NCBI GenBank assembly: GCA_020080175.1
Contig: JAGHQL010000227.1
Span: 1 to 35,108 of the forward strand
DNA length: 35,108 nt
Reading direction: 5' to 3'
Source: Glutinoglossum americanum
Taxonomy: Eukaryota; Ascomycota; Geoglossomycetes; Geoglossales; Geoglossaceae
Position numbers and translations under genes: made by a program. Positions within the stretch are counted from its first letter, which is position 1; each line of letters starts with the position of its first letter. The notes below the pieces were generated by a model. That model saw only the letters and a list, made by a program, of their open reading frames with translations. It was not told the origin of the DNA and ran no database searches. Positions 33,280 through 35,108 of this stretch are shown here, in pieces.

Positions 33280-33582
33280 GATTGGTACTGTAACATAGGT
33301 TAGAACTGATTAGAACTGGGAGAGGGCGAAGCCTGAGCTCAATATACAAAAAAAGGGGTTAGGCGCCACCTCCTGACGCCACCGCCACTCCGAGGTGACA
33401 TCCCAACACCTAATTTGGTGGCTGGACCAAGATAAACAGTCCAAATTTGTAGTCGCAGAATTGAACGACGACTTTAAAACGATGATATATGTTATGTGAC
33501 GGGTATTTGCCGGGGTCGGCTGTTCAGAGGCAGGGTCGTTAATAAGGTGTGGAAAAGAAGCGAGTATTCTTGCTGACTCAAA
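33280..33582. promoter_or_regulatory. Shared divergent promoter of NLR and deacetylase genes
   Basis: Only 303 bases lie between the start codons of the NLR (minus) and the polysaccharide deacetylase (plus), so the two promoters overlap or are shared. I see no clear consensus site. The minus-strand frame at 33310-33630 overlaps the deacetylase and is not supported. Confidence 0.5.
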
Positions 33583-34227
33583 ATGCTGATACGCTACTTC
33601 CAGCACCGCTGGCCGGATGTCCTCTGGCACGTCCCGACGCGCTCGAAGATCATCGCGCTCACAATCGACGATGGGCCATCCGAATACACAGACGAGATAA
33701 TGCAGGTGCTCAGGGCCAACGAGGCGACCGCAACGTTCTTCATCATCGGGTCACAAGTCGCCGGCCGAGAAGAGACCTTGCAAAATCTAATCCGCAATGG
33801 AAACGAACTTGGGAACCATGCCATGAACGATGAGCCCTCGCGATCCCTGAGCGACGCCGCCCTCGCCAGTCAGATCGAGTCCGTAAGGGAAAAACTCCAC
33901 GATGCATATGTTGCTGTCGACGTCGAAGGCCCCCCCAACTACTTCCGACCCGGATCAGGCTTCTTCAGCGACAGGATGCGCGAGAACCTGCGGAAATTGG
34001 GCTACCGACTTGTCCTCGGCAGCATCTATCCGCACGATCCGCTGATCCCCCTTTGGCGCGTCAATGCATGGTATATACTCAGCATGCTGCGGCCTGGGGG
34101 AATTATTATTTGCCATGATAGGAGGAGCTGGACGGTTCCTATGCTACAAAAATTGCTGCCCGAGATGAGGCGAAGAGGGTACCGCATAGTTACTGTCACT
34201 GAGCTTTTGAAGGAGATAAGGGCTTAA
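33583..34227 (+). CDS. Polysaccharide deacetylase (NodB/chitin deacetylase-like)
   Basis: Predicted metal-dependent carbohydrate esterase family 4-type deacetylase of 214 aa in one exon. Motif 1 is TIDDGPS (D29, D30). Motif 2 is GNHAMND, where the metal-binding pair reads H79-x3-D83 rather than the usual H-x3-H. Motif 3 is RPGSGFF and the late motif is IICHDRR. No signal peptide is seen; the protein starts MLIRYFQHRWPDVLWHV, so it is probably intracellular or non-classically exported, unlike wall chitin deacetylases. The H-to-D change at the second ligand occurs in a fungal/bacterial subgroup, so it need not mean inactivity. The substrate is unknown. Confidence 0.92.
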   Translation: MLIRYFQHRWPDVLWHVPTRSKIIALTIDDGPSEYTDEIMQVLRANEATATFFIIGSQVAGREETLQNLIRNGNELGNHAMNDEPSRSLSDAALASQIESVREKLHDAYVAVDVEGPPNYFRPGSGFFSDRMRENLRKLGYRLVLGSIYPHDPLIPLWRVNAWYILSMLRPGGIIICHDRRSWTVPMLQKLLPEMRRRGYRIVTVTELLKEIRA

Positions 34228-34404
34228 CACTGTGAAGGACATTCCGTTACTGCTGTTCAACAGCATCAGGGGATTCTTGGTGGGCGTTGTAGGCTATGAG
34301 AGTCTCGACACGTAGTCTATCTAGATGCTTGCTATCAGCTTACAACCAATCAAGAATACAAGCCTGCATTCAATTACTCTAGTCTAATCAAACATGCAAT
34401 TAGC

Positions 34405-34765
34405 CTACTTCGCTCGTCGCGCAGTGATGCTCCTTGCCTTCTCTGGATCTAGTTTGTGTCGACGGTCGTAAGTGAGTAGCCCGTTAACCTCTTGCTCGAT
34501 GTCGGTAAGCTGGGTGTAGCAGAAGCCCTGCACTATCTCACCGTCGATGAGTGCGCCCACCTGGTCAGCGCATATGCTCAGCAGGTCGTCCTCAGTCTTA
34601 GCCGTCTCGTAGCCCCAGCCCTCCGCACCGCCAACCGCGGTTCCACCAAACTCCGTGACCAGGGTCGGCTGACCGTCGCCTTGTAATCGACGGCGCCGAA
34701 GTGCAGCAGCAACCGCTCTTCTAGCCCTAGATCTTTCTACTCGAACGCAGCTGGGAGGTAGTTCT
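34405..34765 (-). pseudogene. Truncated glycoside hydrolase family 2 (beta-galactosidase-like) relic
   Basis: The last 90 or so codons match the C-terminal end of the family 2 catalytic domain: QPTLVTEFGGTAVGG, EGWGYETAKTEDDLL, GFCYTQLTDIEQEVNGLLTY and DRRHKLDPEK. The upstream sequence (Arg-rich, VERSRARRAVAAALRRRR) is unrelated to that family and there is no room for the rest of a protein that normally exceeds 550 residues. The first in-frame ATG is near 34770. I read it as a 5'-deleted remnant that may still be open by chance. An upstream exon elsewhere is possible but none is seen. Confidence 0.62.
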
Positions 34766-35034
34766 ATCATGCTTGGCGCCCCGCCACGGGGGCGCTCCTC
34801 GGCATTCAAAAATCCCTTGCTTCTTGAATTTTAGCAAAATTTAGATGATTTAGACGTTGCGTCGTTGCTGTACGGTTCCCTTAGTGTGGAACTATCAAAA
34901 TCCTGTGGCGTCGAGATACCAACGCCCATCATATATTACCACCTTTGACAAATCTTCTGGAAACCGAAAGAACGTTGGAAAATAATATAAAAAGCATGTA
35001 AATCTAGCGGCGGTGGGTGGGGTGGTTGGGAGCA
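34766..35034. other. Intergenic stretch without features
   Basis: AT-rich sequence between the glycosidase relic and the edge ankyrin gene. No gene, RNA or repeat is supported, though an intron of the ankyrin gene could lie here. Confidence 0.4.
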
Positions 35035-35108
35035 TTACCGAGCTAGCAGTCGCACCACCGCCGAGTGCCCGTTCTCGGCCGCCCAGTGCAGCGCCGTCCA
35101 TCCGTCCT
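35035..35108 (-). CDS. Partial ankyrin-repeat protein running off the right edge
   Basis: The final 74 bases on the minus strand encode GWTALHWAAENGHSAVVRLL, one canonical ankyrin repeat, and then AR. An in-frame TAA follows at 35037-35035, overlapping a GTAATG that could instead be a splice donor. The gene therefore either ends here or continues after an intron to the left. The rest lies outside the window. With the NLR nearby it may belong to a second ankyrin-type receptor. Confidence 0.6.
   Translation of the reverse strand, partial: DGWTALHWAAENGHSAVVRLLAR

Noticed and set aside
1-35108. CRISPR arrays, bacterial operons, rRNA genes or retroelement coding regions
   Set aside because: No spaced direct repeats, ribosome-binding-site-led gene strings, rRNA sequence or reverse-transcriptase/integrase motifs were seen; gene structure is eukaryotic throughout.

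Overview
The window looks like nuclear DNA from a filamentous ascomycete (Pezizomycotina). Nearly every gene has short GT-AG introns (about 45-150 bases), and the proteins read as typical ascomycete families: a Zn2Cys6 transcription factor, a Brc1/Rtt107-type BRCT protein, Mdm1, a Baeyer-Villiger-like flavin monooxygenase and a NACHT/ankyrin NOD-like receptor. The sequence does not let me fix the genus. Exon boundaries below were worked out by hand from splice signals, frame continuity and family conservation.

Layout. 1-643: low-complexity purine tracts. 644-1730 (-): casein kinase 2 regulatory subunit. 2193-2814 (-): uncertain open frame. 3320-5538 (-): flavin monooxygenase, head-to-head with a JmjC/cupin-like dioxygenase (5666-6591, +). 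6592-9645: gene-poor, with two tRNA-like relics. 9646-10482 (+): small four-exon conserved-looking protein of unknown function. 10950-13613 (-): Zn2Cys6 transcription factor. 14118-15473 (-): fumarylacetoacetase. 16236-17669 (-): alpha/beta hydrolase with a possible peroxisomal tail. 18250-21033 (+): six-BRCT DNA-repair scaffold. 21316-22088 (-): ESCRT-II Vps25. 22570-26266 (-): Mdm1-type PXA-RGS-PX-nexin protein. 27080-28326: two decayed gene pieces. 28476-33279 (-): eight-exon NOD-like receptor. 33583-34227 (+): polysaccharide deacetylase. 34405-34765 (-): glycoside hydrolase family 2 relic. 35035-35108 (-): edge of an ankyrin-repeat gene.

The window falls into two parts. From 644 to 26266 it is mostly conserved housekeeping genes (kinase subunit, tyrosine catabolism, membrane trafficking, genome stability). 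From about 26333 rightward it is accessory in character: decayed genes, an intact NLR, a cell-wall-polysaccharide deacetylase sharing a 303-base promoter region with it, a truncated glycosidase and another ankyrin gene. The most notable system is the NLR, whose order is SesB-like hydrolase, NACHT, ankyrin repeats and a C-terminal ZZ-like zinc finger. All eight exons join in one open frame.
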